From: RUG721 sp040307385
GTDB taxonomy: Bacteria > Actinomycetota > Coriobacteriia > Coriobacteriales > Atopobiaceae
Reading direction: 5' to 3'
Assembly (NCBI GenBank): GCA_040307385.1
Contig: JAWRJQ010000015.1
Location: 1-16,986, forward strand
Length of the DNA: 16,986 bases
Part shown: piece after piece, positions 1 through 6,898 of the stretch
Layout of the letters: every line of letters begins with the position of its first letter
Numbering within the stretch: position 1 is the first letter of the stretch
Translations under genes and position numbers: made by a program
The notes under the pieces: model-generated
What the model was told of the DNA's origin: nothing
Seen by the model: only the letters and a program-made list of their open reading frames with translations
The model's database searches: none

Positions 1-1358
1 TCTGGCTCGTCGAGGGTGCCAACTTCTACGCCTGCTATAACGAGATCCAGGCGGCATTTCTCGAGGATCAGGAGCTCACGGCCGCCATCCGCAAGCTTCT
101 ATCCGCGCATTTCTCCAATCAGGGACTGCAGTACCTCGTGGAGGAGGCCGCGAGCGCCCTCGGCAACCCCATCGTCGCGGTCGATGCCGCCTATCGCTAC
201 ATCGCCCATCATCTGGGCATAGCCTCTGATGACGAAAGCCACTTCGCCCGCGTGTTTCGCGAAGAGCTGGCAAACGAGACGCTGCTCGACGAGGCGGTGG
301 CCTATATCCGCGATAGCCGCATCGACTCCGAGATTGCGCGCAGCAAGGGCCCGTATATCCATTACAACGAGATTCTGCAGTGCAACACCATGACGATGGC
401 TGTCAAAGTGCGCGGCGTTTGCGTGGCGCACGTGATGATGGTGGAGCACAACCGCCCGTTTCGCGATCTTGATCGCGAGGTCTTTGTGCGCTTGGCCAAC
501 TTCGTCGGGCAGGAGCTTCAGAAATCCGAGGTTTGGGGGCCCACGAGCGGCGAGCTGGGATCGTACTTCCTCGAGAACCTCCTCAACGACGGAGCGCCGA
601 GCGCCACGGTCACCAGCCGCCGTCTGAAAGCGCTCAACTTCCACCCCAAACCGCTGCTCTTCGTCATCTGCTTCCATGCGCCAGGCGAGGGTCTGACGCA
701 GGTCCAGGCCGAGAAGATCGCAGACCAGCTGCGCCCCGTCCTGCACCACTCGCTCTACACGCGCCATCACCAGCAGCTCGTAGCCGTCATCTCGCGCGAT
801 GTCGACGAGGGCATCTCGCCGCGCACCGAGCAGAAGGTCCGCGAGGTCGCAGAGCTGAACGGCCTCACTGCAGGCATCTCCAACGCATACCGGACCCTCA
901 CCGAGACGCGCCAAGCCTATCAGCAGGCCCGCGCCGCCATCCGCTACGGCGAGATGGCGGCCGCGGTTATCGATGACGGCGGCTATTACCGCTACGCCGA
1001 CTATGCATTCATGCACATGCTCGCGCTTGCCGGACGCCGCACCAACCTGCTGGGACTTTGCCATCCGGCCCTGCTCGACCTGCTCGCATACGATGAGGCG
1101 CATGGCGGAGAGCTCATGGAGACGCTCTATTGCTACCTGCAGGTTGCGGGGTCCACGTCGCGTGCATCCGCAATGCTCACCCTGCACAAGAACACGATGC
1201 TCTATCGTTTAGGCCGCATCCGCGAGGTGCTGGGCATGAACCTCTCGAGCGGAGAGGAGCTCTTCCAGCTGCAGGTGGGGTTCCGCATCCTCATGAGCCT
1301 GGGCCTCTTCACCCCGCGCATCAAGCTCGACCGCGACGTGCTCATCAATGGGCAATAG
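1..1358 (+). CDS. PucR/CdaR-type helix-turn-helix regulator, 5'-truncated
   Basis: This is a transcription regulator of the PucR/CdaR type. The frame is open from base 3 and continues beyond the left edge, so the N-terminus is missing; the GTG at 138 is inside a conserved stretch (LVEEAASALGNPIVAVDAAY) and is unlikely to be the true start. The visible part has three segments. The first is a GAF/PucR-like sensor segment. The second is a central region with a GGDEF-like CdaR fold (around ISRDVDEGISPRTEQ and AGISNAYRTLTETRQAYQQA). The third is a C-terminal PucR-type HTH (about the last 65 residues), recognised by LLDLLAYDEAHGGELMETL and the helix SRASAMLTLHKNTMLYRLGR. Relatives activate catabolic genes for purines, glycerate or amino acids in response to a small ligand; the ligand and targets here are unknown. 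The stop is TAG at 1356-1358, and the next gene is convergent, 43 bases away. Confidence 0.88.
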   Translation, partial: WLVEGANFYACYNEIQAAFLEDQELTAAIRKLLSAHFSNQGLQYLVEEAASALGNPIVAVDAAYRYIAHHLGIASDDESHFARVFREELANETLLDEAVAYIRDSRIDSEIARSKGPYIHYNEILQCNTMTMAVKVRGVCVAHVMMVEHNRPFRDLDREVFVRLANFVGQELQKSEVWGPTSGELGSYFLENLLNDGAPSATVTSRRLKALNFHPKPLLFVICFHAPGEGLTQVQAEKIADQLRPVLHHSLYTRHHQQLVAVISRDVDEGISPRTEQKVREVAELNGLTAGISNAYRTLTETRQAYQQARAAIRYGEMAAAVIDDGGYYRYADYAFMHMLALAGRRTNLLGLCHPALLDLLAYDEAHGGELMETLYCYLQVAGSTSRASAMLTLHKNTMLYRLGRIREVLGMNLSSGEELFQLQVGFRILMSLGLFTPRIKLDRDVLINGQ

Positions 1359-1367
1359 CCTCGATCC

Positions 1368-1380
1368 GGGGACGCTCCCC
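1368..1380. terminator. Short GC hairpin between convergent genes
   Basis: A 5-bp stem GGGGA/TCCCC with a 3-base CGC loop lies in the 43-base gap between two convergent genes. It could end transcription from either side, but there is no T-tract on either strand and the stem is short, so the call is weak. Confidence 0.25.
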
Positions 1381-1401
1381 TAGCGAGCCGAAGCTGCGGG
1401 A

Positions 1402-2370
1402 TTAGCGCTCGATGGCGAAGGTCGGGAACTTGAGCTCGCGGTACTTCTTGAGATCCTCCTGAATCTCTCCCTGGCGCTGGAGGAAGTCGATACGGGTTTG
1501 GATGATCTCGTTGAGATGCTGGGCGCGGGCCTTATCGTTGTTGCGGTCGCGGATACGGCCGTTCTCAGGATCGATGATGAGCATGGGACGGCCGGTCTCG
1601 GGGTTGGTGCCGAGGTCTCCGCCGCAGCCGCAGACCGCGCACTCATACGGGAACTCGAGGCCGTCCCAATGGGGATCGCCGGGATACACGAGGCTGGAGT
1701 GGCAGACGGGACATACGCCATCGTTGGGGTCGCCGAGCCAGACGCGCTCCTCGACGGGAGTCTTGATGGCCCGGACGATGTTCTCGCCCATCTTGTGCGC
1801 GCGCTCGAGCTGGTCGGGATGGAGCAGGACGTTGGCGGGCCGGCCAACGCGCTGGCTCATGAAGCGGTCGACAACCGTGAGGGACATGGTGAACATGGAG
1901 GCTTGGAGGCTCTCGAGGGCAAGCGTCTGCCAATCGTGCATGGAACCGCCCACGGCAATAAGGCCCGCAACGGTATGCGGGTTGTGGTCCACAACGCCGA
2001 TCTCAAGCAGGAAGGAGAGCTCGTAGGCAAGGAAGCGCTGGCAGAAGCGGGTGTACATCGAGCTGGGCATGAGGTCGTACGTGGGAACGGATAAGACGAC
2101 GCCGTCGCAGGTGTGCAGCTCGGCCACGAGCGCGTCGACATCGTCTTTATCCTTGAGGATGCAGCCGCGATATGTCTTGGTGGGGTCCATGGCGATCTCA
2201 CCCATCTGCATGGTGCAGCTCTCGCACCCGGCGCAGGGAAGGATATTGTAGTCGAACAGGTTGATGAGCTCAACCTCGGCACCTAGGGCCTGCGCCCCGA
2301 GCAGAGCCTCCTTGGCGAGGATCTCGCCATTGCCGTTCTTGCGACCGGCACAGATTGCCATAACCTTCAT
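1402..2370 (-). CDS. Flavodoxin-fold NAD(P)H:FMN oxidoreductase with C-terminal zinc-ribbon-like module
   Basis: The 322-residue protein begins with a flavodoxin_2/FMN-reductase fold (MKVMAICAGRKNGNGEILAK), a phosphate-binding start typical of NADPH-dependent FMN reductases and iron-sulfur flavoproteins. Cysteines C46, C49, C52 and C70 (CAGCESC, then RGCILKDKDD) match the Cys cluster that in Isf-type flavoproteins can hold a 4Fe-4S centre. Residues about 92-180 (SVPTYDLMPSSMYTRFCQRF, then the GG at 141-142) form the rest of the fold. A second module at about 218-252 has C220-x2-C223 and C244-x2-C247-x-C249, resembling a rubredoxin or zinc ribbon. The start ATG at 2370 has GAGGAG just upstream. 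It is probably a soluble flavin redox protein of anaerobic metabolism; its electron donor, acceptor and substrate are not evident. The gene stands alone between a convergent regulator and the upstream fsa. Confidence 0.82.
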   Translation of the reverse strand: MKVMAICAGRKNGNGEILAKEALLGAQALGAEVELINLFDYNILPCAGCESCTMQMGEIAMDPTKTYRGCILKDKDDVDALVAELHTCDGVVLSVPTYDLMPSSMYTRFCQRFLAYELSFLLEIGVVDHNPHTVAGLIAVGGSMHDWQTLALESLQASMFTMSLTVVDRFMSQRVGRPANVLLHPDQLERAHKMGENIVRAIKTPVEERVWLGDPNDGVCPVCHSSLVYPGDPHWDGLEFPYECAVCGCGGDLGTNPETGRPMLIIDPENGRIRDRNNDKARAQHLNEIIQTRIDFLQRQGEIQEDLKKYRELKFPTFAIER

Positions 2371-2484
2371 GCATGTCTCCTCTCACACGTGCGCTACGCA
2401 CTCGACACAGAAAACCGGTAGTTTCATCATATGGAAGCGTCGAAGGCGCAGCACCGTTTACGCGCCCGAAATGATTGCAGGGCG

Positions 2485-2512
2485 CATATACATCCTTTGG
2501 CTGTTCTCACAA
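2485..2512 (-). promoter_or_regulatory. Candidate sigma-70 promoter for the flavoprotein gene
   Basis: On the minus strand, TTGTGA (2512-2507) and TATATG (2490-2485) are separated by 16 bases, which resembles -35/-10 boxes. They would give a leader of roughly 110 bases before the ATG at 2370. The spacing is plausible but neither box is a perfect match. Confidence 0.33.
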
Positions 2513-2546
2513 GCGATGCGCAGGGACGGCATGCTGGCGATACCGC

Positions 2547-3209
2547 CTAGGCAAAGGTGCGACGACCGAAGCTCTGCTCCCATGCCGTGCCGAACTCATC
2601 GACGGCGAGCTGCGTGGAGGGATGCGCGATCATGGACCAGGCAACCTCGGGAGGAATGGTCGCAGCTCCAGCGCCGAGGAGAATCAGCTCGTGAACCTGC
2701 AGGGTATTTTTGAAGCTGGCCGCGCATATCTTGGTCGGCAGATGATGGGCATTGAGCATCGTTTGCAGGTCGGCCACCTGCTGCATGCCGTCGCCCAGGT
2801 TGCACATGCGGTTGACGTAGGGAGCCAGATAATCAGCTCCGTTCATGGCTGCGAGAAAGCCCTCGTCGGCGCTGTATATGGCGGTGGCGAGCACGCACAT
2901 GCCCTCGATCTTGGCGGCCTTGATGGCACGAAGGCCCGCAGGGGTAACGGGAATCTTCACGCATATATTGGGGGCGAGGGAGACGATGGCGCGTGCGTCG
3001 GCCATGATGCCGTCAACGTCCTCCGCAAGCACCTGCATGAAGAGCTTCTGATCGGGGCGCAGCACAGCCAGCATCTCGTCGGCCACCTGCTCGGGATTCT
3101 TACCGGAACCCGTGATGATGGTGGGATTGGTGGTCACGCCCGAGATGGAGAGGATTTCGGAGAGCTCGGCAACTGCCTGGGCGTCTGCGGTGTCAAGAAA
3201 GAGTTCCAT
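2547..3209 (-). CDS. fsa: Fructose-6-phosphate aldolase (FSA, transaldolase-like family)
   Basis: The 220-residue protein is full length for the small transaldolase/FSA family, whose members catalyse class I aldol cleavage or formation, for example fructose 6-phosphate to dihydroxyacetone plus glyceraldehyde 3-phosphate. The Schiff-base lysine is K85 in VKIPVT. D6, N28 (TTNPT), Q59, T109, A129 and Y131 also fall at the numbers known for E. coli FSA. Q59 and Y131 are the positions that separate FSA from true transaldolases (Glu and Phe there), so FSA is favoured. The fold is a cytosolic TIM barrel. The start ATG at 3209 has a GGAGGG ribosome site, and a promoter-like pair lies 30 bases upstream. 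No kinase or other sugar enzyme is adjacent, so the physiological substrate could be another dihydroxyacetone- or hydroxyacetone-derived sugar. Confidence 0.93.
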   Translation of the reverse strand: MELFLDTADAQAVAELSEILSISGVTTNPTIITGSGKNPEQVADEMLAVLRPDQKLFMQVLAEDVDGIMADARAIVSLAPNICVKIPVTPAGLRAIKAAKIEGMCVLATAIYSADEGFLAAMNGADYLAPYVNRMCNLGDGMQQVADLQTMLNAHHLPTKICAASFKNTLQVHELILLGAGAATIPPEVAWSMIAHPSTQLAVDEFGTAWEQSFGRRTFA

Positions 3210-3238
3210 GGTCGATCCCTCCGTCGTGGACGCGCATA

Positions 3239-3268
3239 TTCCTAGCTCTTACCATCATAGCCTGTCAA
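3239..3268 (-). promoter_or_regulatory. Probable promoter of fsa
   Basis: A perfect -35 hexamer TTGACA lies on the minus strand at 3268-3263, followed after 18 bases by TAGGAA (3244-3239). Transcription would start near 3232, leaving a leader of about 23 bases that carries the GGAGGG site. The hairpin repeat at 3278-3306 ends only 9 bases upstream of the -35 box. Confidence 0.5.
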
Positions 3269-3277
3269 CGCCGAATA

Positions 3278-3306
3278 GGTGTCGAACGGCCTGTCCATTC
3301 GACACC
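3278..3306. repeat. 29-bp hairpin repeat, copy 1
   Basis: This is copy 1 of a repeat found three times in the window. The arms GGTGTCGAA and TTCGACACC enclose an 11-base centre, CGGCCTGTCCA. The perfect stem is 10 bp when the flanking A/T pair (3277/3307) is counted. It differs from copy 3 by one base and from the reverse complement of copy 2 by two. No T-tract follows on either strand, so it is not a classical intrinsic terminator. Confidence 0.85.
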
Positions 3307-3316
3307 TGTGAGTAAG

Positions 3317-3353
3317 GCGGGGTGTCGAATGGACAGGTCATTCGACACCCCGC
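3317..3353. repeat. 29-bp hairpin repeat, copy 2, with extended 15-bp stem
   Basis: Copy 2 (core 3321-3349) lies in the opposite orientation to copies 1 and 3. Its stem is extended to a perfect 15 bp: GCGGGGTGTCGAATG at 3317-3331 pairs with 3339-3353 around a 7-base loop, GACAGGT. It starts 4 bases after the stop codon of the leftward hydrolase gene, so it may protect or help end that mRNA. Copies 1 and 2 face each other across 14 bases and could also pair as one 29-bp stem, like a REPIN-type doublet. Confidence 0.85.
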
Positions 3354-3357
3354 ACGG

Positions 3358-5274
3358 TTAACGGCGGATATACTCGCCAGCCTGATAGCGCGGCGGAATA
3401 ACGGGGATCTCGATCCAGGAGTCGTATGCGCCACCGGTATGCACGATGTGCGTGCCCTTGTTCTCGGTATCCCACGCAAGCGGCTCGAACCAGCCCTCGC
3501 GGATATAGCGGCCCGCAATCTGGATGCGGAAGCGCTCGCCCTTGTGATATACGCGGGCGGTGGGGACGATGGCGATATCGACCGGCACGATCTCCCCGGG
3601 AGCGAGCTTCTGCTCGTCGATATTGGCGAGCACGGGACGATGCGGGCGGGTCAGGCGCTCATCGAGACGGCGGCGAGAAGCGCGGCACTTGCCCCATGCG
3701 CCGGGATGCGGCTCGTCGAGGGTGAGCCAGGGCACCCATGCGCCATCGGCCGTGGCCTTCTGGATGTTGACGAAAAGGTCCATGTCGTCGAAGCCGTCGC
3801 ACTCGACCCAAAGGTGCAGCGTCATGTGGCCGGTGATCTCGACATCCTCGGGAAGCGTCCACTCGAATCGGATTTCCTCGTCCTCGGGGTTGTAGCATGC
3901 CTTGGCCTCGGCTGCCGCAGGCTCGGTGCCGAGTTCGAAGGTCTTGGCGTGGTCGGTCTCGACAGAGGCCTTCTCGGTGGCGGCATCGAGGTAGAGCTTC
4001 CTGTACTCGGTACGCTTGATGGGCCATGCGGTCTCGGCGCGGCGGTCCTGATAGTCGACATCGTAGCCGTCCATGACGTCGATGCGCACCTTGGGCATCA
4101 TCTCCCAGCCGTTATGGATGCCCTTGAGGTAGCGGTCGTAGAACTTGCGGAGCTCGTCGAGGTTGTACGGATCGTAGGTATCGGGCCACTCGAAATCGCG
4201 GTGGGCGCGCAGCCACTTGAAATGGGAGCGGCAGCGGTTGTAGGCGTTGATGGAGCCCGGCAGGTGGAAGTGCGACCAACCTGCGGTTTGGTACACGGGG
4301 ATCTTGACCTTCTTGAAATCGGGGCGCTTGTCCTCCCAGTAGGGGTTCATGTTGGGGTACATCTTCGCCATGGCGCACTGGTCGTCGACGCCGTTGGGGC
4401 CGGTAACCTGGGCGGCGATGAACTTGTTGAACGAAAGCGCGGGAACGCCGCCCTCGAAGAGGCTCTCGCGGTAGAGGTCGGTGGTGGACTCCCAGGGAGC
4501 AATGCAGCGCAGGTGGGGCGGCTGCATGGCGGCGATGCCCCACTGGTGCATGGCGACGCCGGAGTTGCCCGACATGCCCACGTTGCCGTTGGACCAGGGT
4601 TGCCGGGCGACCCACTCCACGAAATCGTAGCCGTCCTCGCGATCCTGATGCGTGAACATGTGGACGTTGCCCTCGGAGTGCCCTGCGCCGCGCACGTCGA
4701 CGTTGGCGACGGCATAGCCAAAGTGGCACCAGTACAGGGGGTCGGGGCTCTCGAACTTCGCGCACTTGGAAACCGTCTGGGGTGGAACGCCCATGATCTG
4801 CCACTCGCTCATGCCGTCGCCGGGACGTTTGCCGAACCACGACCACGATACGATGGTGGGACATTTCACGTCATCGCCGGCAGGGCGGTAGATGTCGGCA
4901 TAGATGGTGGTGCCGTCGCGCATGACGACGGGCTGGTCCTGCATGCAGACGATCCCGGGCTCGACCTCGTAGGTATGCGTGTTGAACGGGGGGCAGAAGC
5001 CCTGGCCCATGCGCGCCATGGGGTCGTCGGACTGCGAGAGGTCGACATCGGCCTGGTTGTCGTTGGGCTTTCGGGCAACGCGGTAGGCGGCCATCATCTC
5101 GACGCCGCCGAACTCCTCCTTATGGAGATAGATGTAGCCCTCGAGATCATGGTCGAAATAGATGGGGCACTCATCCTCGTTGAAGCGGGCGTTCTCGCCG
5201 GACATATCGATAAGGTCGGAGAGCTTCTTGTCGCTGACCAGCTCCCAATCGGACGGAATGATAGGTTCGAGCAC
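3358..5274 (-). CDS. CocE/NonD (X-Pro dipeptidyl-peptidase-like) alpha/beta hydrolase
   Basis: The 638-residue protein is a serine hydrolase of the CocE/NonD or S15-peptidase-like family. After an N-terminal extension of about 115 residues of no recognised type comes the family entry motif VVMRDGTTIYADIYRPAG. It is followed by NVDVRGAGHSEG and GYDFVEWVARQPWSNGNVGM, then the nucleophile elbow GMSGNSG, where the second serine (S238 from the GTG start) is the probable nucleophile. H in LRAHRDFEW is a candidate catalytic histidine. A C-terminal jelly-roll domain (about residues 400-630) ends in VHTGGAYDSWIEIPV. The start is taken as GTG 5274 because AAAGGA lies 9 bases upstream; a TTG at 5298 is an alternative. 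No signal peptide is seen, so it is likely cytosolic. It lies 80 bases downstream of an acyl carrier protein gene in the same operon. Substrates in this family are esters or acyl/peptidyl amides; the one here is unknown. Confidence 0.85.
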   Translation of the reverse strand: MLEPIIPSDWELVSDKKLSDLIDMSGENARFNEDECPIYFDHDLEGYIYLHKEEFGGVEMMAAYRVARKPNDNQADVDLSQSDDPMARMGQGFCPPFNTHTYEVEPGIVCMQDQPVVMRDGTTIYADIYRPAGDDVKCPTIVSWSWFGKRPGDGMSEWQIMGVPPQTVSKCAKFESPDPLYWCHFGYAVANVDVRGAGHSEGNVHMFTHQDREDGYDFVEWVARQPWSNGNVGMSGNSGVAMHQWGIAAMQPPHLRCIAPWESTTDLYRESLFEGGVPALSFNKFIAAQVTGPNGVDDQCAMAKMYPNMNPYWEDKRPDFKKVKIPVYQTAGWSHFHLPGSINAYNRCRSHFKWLRAHRDFEWPDTYDPYNLDELRKFYDRYLKGIHNGWEMMPKVRIDVMDGYDVDYQDRRAETAWPIKRTEYRKLYLDAATEKASVETDHAKTFELGTEPAAAEAKACYNPEDEEIRFEWTLPEDVEITGHMTLHLWVECDGFDDMDLFVNIQKATADGAWVPWLTLDEPHPGAWGKCRASRRRLDERLTRPHRPVLANIDEQKLAPGEIVPVDIAIVPTARVYHKGERFRIQIAGRYIREGWFEPLAWDTENKGTHIVHTGGAYDSWIEIPVIPPRYQAGEYIRR

Positions 5275-5354
5275 GACATCACATCCTTTCGCGTGCAATC
5301 AAGGGGGTGCGTGCCGAGTGCGCCGGGCGTCTCGGCATGGCCGTTTTGCAAGGC

Positions 5355-5603
5355 TTACTCGTCGAGCAGATCGACGACGAAGTCGACCGCCTCGCCGAAG
5401 GTGGCGCAGCGGCGGAACTTCATGTAGGGAACCTCGATGTCGAGCTCGTCCTCGAGGTAGGTGGTGATCTGGGAAACCTGGACGCTCTTGATGCCGAGAT
5501 CGGCAAAGAGGGTGTCCTCGGCGAACTCGGAGGGGTCCTTGCCGAACAGCTGGCTTGCGCGCGTGCACAGCGCGTCGAATACTTCCTGACGGTCTTCGCT
5601 CAT
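5355..5603 (-). CDS. Stand-alone acyl carrier protein
   Basis: The 82-residue protein has the length and four-helix pattern of an acyl or peptidyl carrier protein. The phosphopantetheine attachment serine is S40 in DLGIKSVQVSQI, replacing the fatty-acid DSLD motif. The GIKS-VQ form is more like carrier domains of specialised biosynthesis than the housekeeping AcpP. Helix III/IV is represented by EDELDIEVPYMKFRRCATFG. The start ATG at 5603 is chosen because AAGGAGG lies 6 bases upstream; longer upstream starts lack such a site. The only gene after it in the operon is the CocE-like hydrolase. No ketosynthase, adenylation enzyme or phosphopantetheinyl transferase is in view, so its acyl group must come from elsewhere. 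The carrier-protein call is firm and the pathway unknown. Confidence 0.87.
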   Translation of the reverse strand: MSEDRQEVFDALCTRASQLFGKDPSEFAEDTLFADLGIKSVQVSQITTYLEDELDIEVPYMKFRRCATFGEAVDFVVDLLDE

Positions 5604-5619
5604 GGGATCCTCCTTGTCT

Positions 5620-5641
5620 GCCCGAATGCTTGCATCCGGGC
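5620..5641 (-). promoter_or_regulatory. Stem-loop in the ACP leader
   Basis: On the minus strand a 9-bp stem (GCCCGGATG paired with CATTCGGGC, one G-U pair) closes a CAAG loop. It sits 9 bases upstream of the AAGGAGG ribosome site of the ACP gene, inside the predicted leader. It might affect mRNA stability or translation of the ACP-hydrolase unit; no ligand is suggested. Confidence 0.45.
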
Positions 5642-5718
5642 GCAGCCTCCTGGATGGCATGGAGCCATTCCTCTATTGGAAAGTCTGTGCCAGATCGGGC
5701 TGCAGGGCAATGGATCGC

Positions 5719-5747
5719 GGTATAAAGCGCACCTCGATGTGTCGCAA
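5719..5747 (-). promoter_or_regulatory. Probable promoter of the ACP-hydrolase operon, overlapped by an inverted repeat
   Basis: On the minus strand TTGCGA (5747-5742) and TATACC (5724-5719) are spaced by 17 bases, as in a housekeeping promoter, and would give a leader of about 110 bases before the ACP start. An inverted repeat, TCGCA-N9-TGCGA (5742-5760), covers the -35 box and could be an operator for an unknown regulator. Confidence 0.48.
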
Positions 5748-5808
5748 GCGCATTGTGCGATAGTTTAAACGCACGCGCGAGCAGGAGGACCCGGCGCCAT
5801 CGCCGATC

Positions 5809-5849
5809 ATGGCCGGCCTCATACCGGACGGTTTTCCCGTACCGGCCAT
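5809..5849. other. Imperfect inverted repeat in a gene-free stretch
   Basis: The stretch 5604-5977 holds no supported gene. Besides the ACP leader and promoter on the right-hand side of the ACP gene and the ftsX terminator, it contains this structure: ATGGCCGG (5809-5816) and CCGGCCAT (5842-5849) pair perfectly. They enclose a smaller hairpin, CCGGACGG/CCGTACCGG, with a one-base bulge and a TTTTC loop. No function can be assigned. It lies upstream of the ACP promoter and downstream of the ftsX terminator, so it may be outside any transcript. Confidence 0.35.
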
Positions 5850-5917
5850 CGCTGGAGAGAACGCCCTGTTGCGCCACGGGGTCGGATGCGCAGCCGCAAG
5901 CAGGCTCTAAGCTTCGG

Positions 5918-5946
5918 AAAAGCGAACGCCCCTCCGAAGAGGGGCG
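5918..5946 (-). terminator. Intrinsic terminator of ftsEX
   Basis: On the minus strand an 8-bp stem, CGCCCCTC/GAGGGGCG, closes the very stable TTCG tetraloop and is followed by TTCGCTTTTCC. It starts 31 bases after the ftsX stop codon, in the expected position and orientation to end the ftsE-ftsX message. Confidence 0.8.
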
Positions 5947-5977
5947 CTGAGAGGTGCATGCGCTCTGTGCGGGCCCG

Positions 5978-6898
5978 CTATGCCTTGAGGTAGCGACGCA
6001 TGGCGATGGCGGAACCGAAGAGGCCGATGAGCACGCCGATGGCGATCATCGCGCCGAAGGTCATGAGCATGACCTGAGGCGATACGCTGAAGGTCAAGAA
6101 CTGCAAGCTCGCAGACAGGCTGCTGATGAGCTCTCCCATGCCGAAGAACAGCGTCGCGATGGCGAGCAGGGCGCCCAGCAGGGCCTCGAGCGTGCCTTCG
6201 AGCAAGAACGGCCCGCGGATGAAGCCGTTGGATGCGCCCACCAGACGCATGATGGCGATCTCGCGGCGGCGCGCGGTGATGGCCAGGCGGATGGTGTTGT
6301 TGATGAATACGAACGCCACGAAGGTGAGCAGGCCGACCAGCACAATCGCGCCGAGGCGCAGATAGTTGGTGAAGCTGAAGAGCTTCTCAACCGTCTCGCG
6401 GCCATACTGCACCGATGAGGCGGCCTCGCCGTCGGCGACGGCCATGAAGTCGGTATCGACGACGAGCTTGTCGGCCGTTTCCTCCACGAGCTGGGGATCG
6501 GTGAGCTTGATCACCAGCGAGGCGGGAATGGGATTCATGCCATCCAAAGCGGCCACGGCATCGGCCGCATTGTGGTTGGACATGGTGCTCCTGTACTCCT
6601 CGAGCGCCTCATCCTTGCTCTTGTAGGAAACGGATTCGACGTTGTCCCAGCCCTCGATCTTGCGCTGGAGCGCGAGCACGGCGTCTTCGTCGGCATCATC
6701 GGCGAGGAACGCCTGGATGGTGACACGATCCTCCACCGTGCCCACCATGTTCTCGAGCATGGCGGAGCCGAGCAGGAACAAGCCGATGACGAACAGCGAG
6801 AGGAAGATGGTGGCGATGGCGCCGAACACGGTGCCCCAGCTCCTCCTGAAGTGATGTCCGACCTCGCGGAACGAATAGCCGATGTTAGAGAGCACCAT
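5978..6898 (-). CDS. ftsX: Cell-division ABC transporter permease FtsX
   Basis: The 306-residue membrane protein matches FtsX in length and layout. A cytosolic N-terminus (SNIGYSFREVGHHFRRSWGT) is followed by TM1 (about 24-46), a large extracellular domain (about 50-180), and three further TM segments (about 185-207, 235-257 and 276-298). The conserved cytosolic loop between TM2 and TM3 contains NNTIRLAITARRREIAIMRL and VGASNGFIRGPFLLEG. FtsX pairs with FtsE at the division site and, in Actinobacteria and other Gram-positives, activates extracellular peptidoglycan hydrolases through its outer loop. Its start overlaps the end of ftsE by 14 bases, pointing to coupled translation. The ribosome site is GGAGGG about 10 bases upstream of the ATG. 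No hydrolase gene follows, since a terminator closes the unit. Confidence 0.95.
   Translation of the reverse strand: MVLSNIGYSFREVGHHFRRSWGTVFGAIATIFLSLFVIGLFLLGSAMLENMVGTVEDRVTIQAFLADDADEDAVLALQRKIEGWDNVESVSYKSKDEALEEYRSTMSNHNAADAVAALDGMNPIPASLVIKLTDPQLVEETADKLVVDTDFMAVADGEAASSVQYGRETVEKLFSFTNYLRLGAIVLVGLLTFVAFVFINNTIRLAITARRREIAIMRLVGASNGFIRGPFLLEGTLEALLGALLAIATLFFGMGELISSLSASLQFLTFSVSPQVMLMTFGAMIAIGVLIGLFGSAIAMRRYLKA

Noticed and set aside
3317..3353. dif/XerCD-type recombination site
   Set aside because: The 11-7-11 arm layout of copy 2 resembles dif, but the arms lack XerC/XerD-like sequence and the element occurs at least three times in 5 kb, unlike a single dif site.
3322..5427. A 701-codon open frame on the plus strand opposite the hydrolase
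   Set aside because: It mirrors the GC-rich codon pattern of the real gene, has no ribosome site, and its translation is a monotonous Gly/Val/Leu/His-rich sequence with no domain. The minus-strand protein has clear family motifs.
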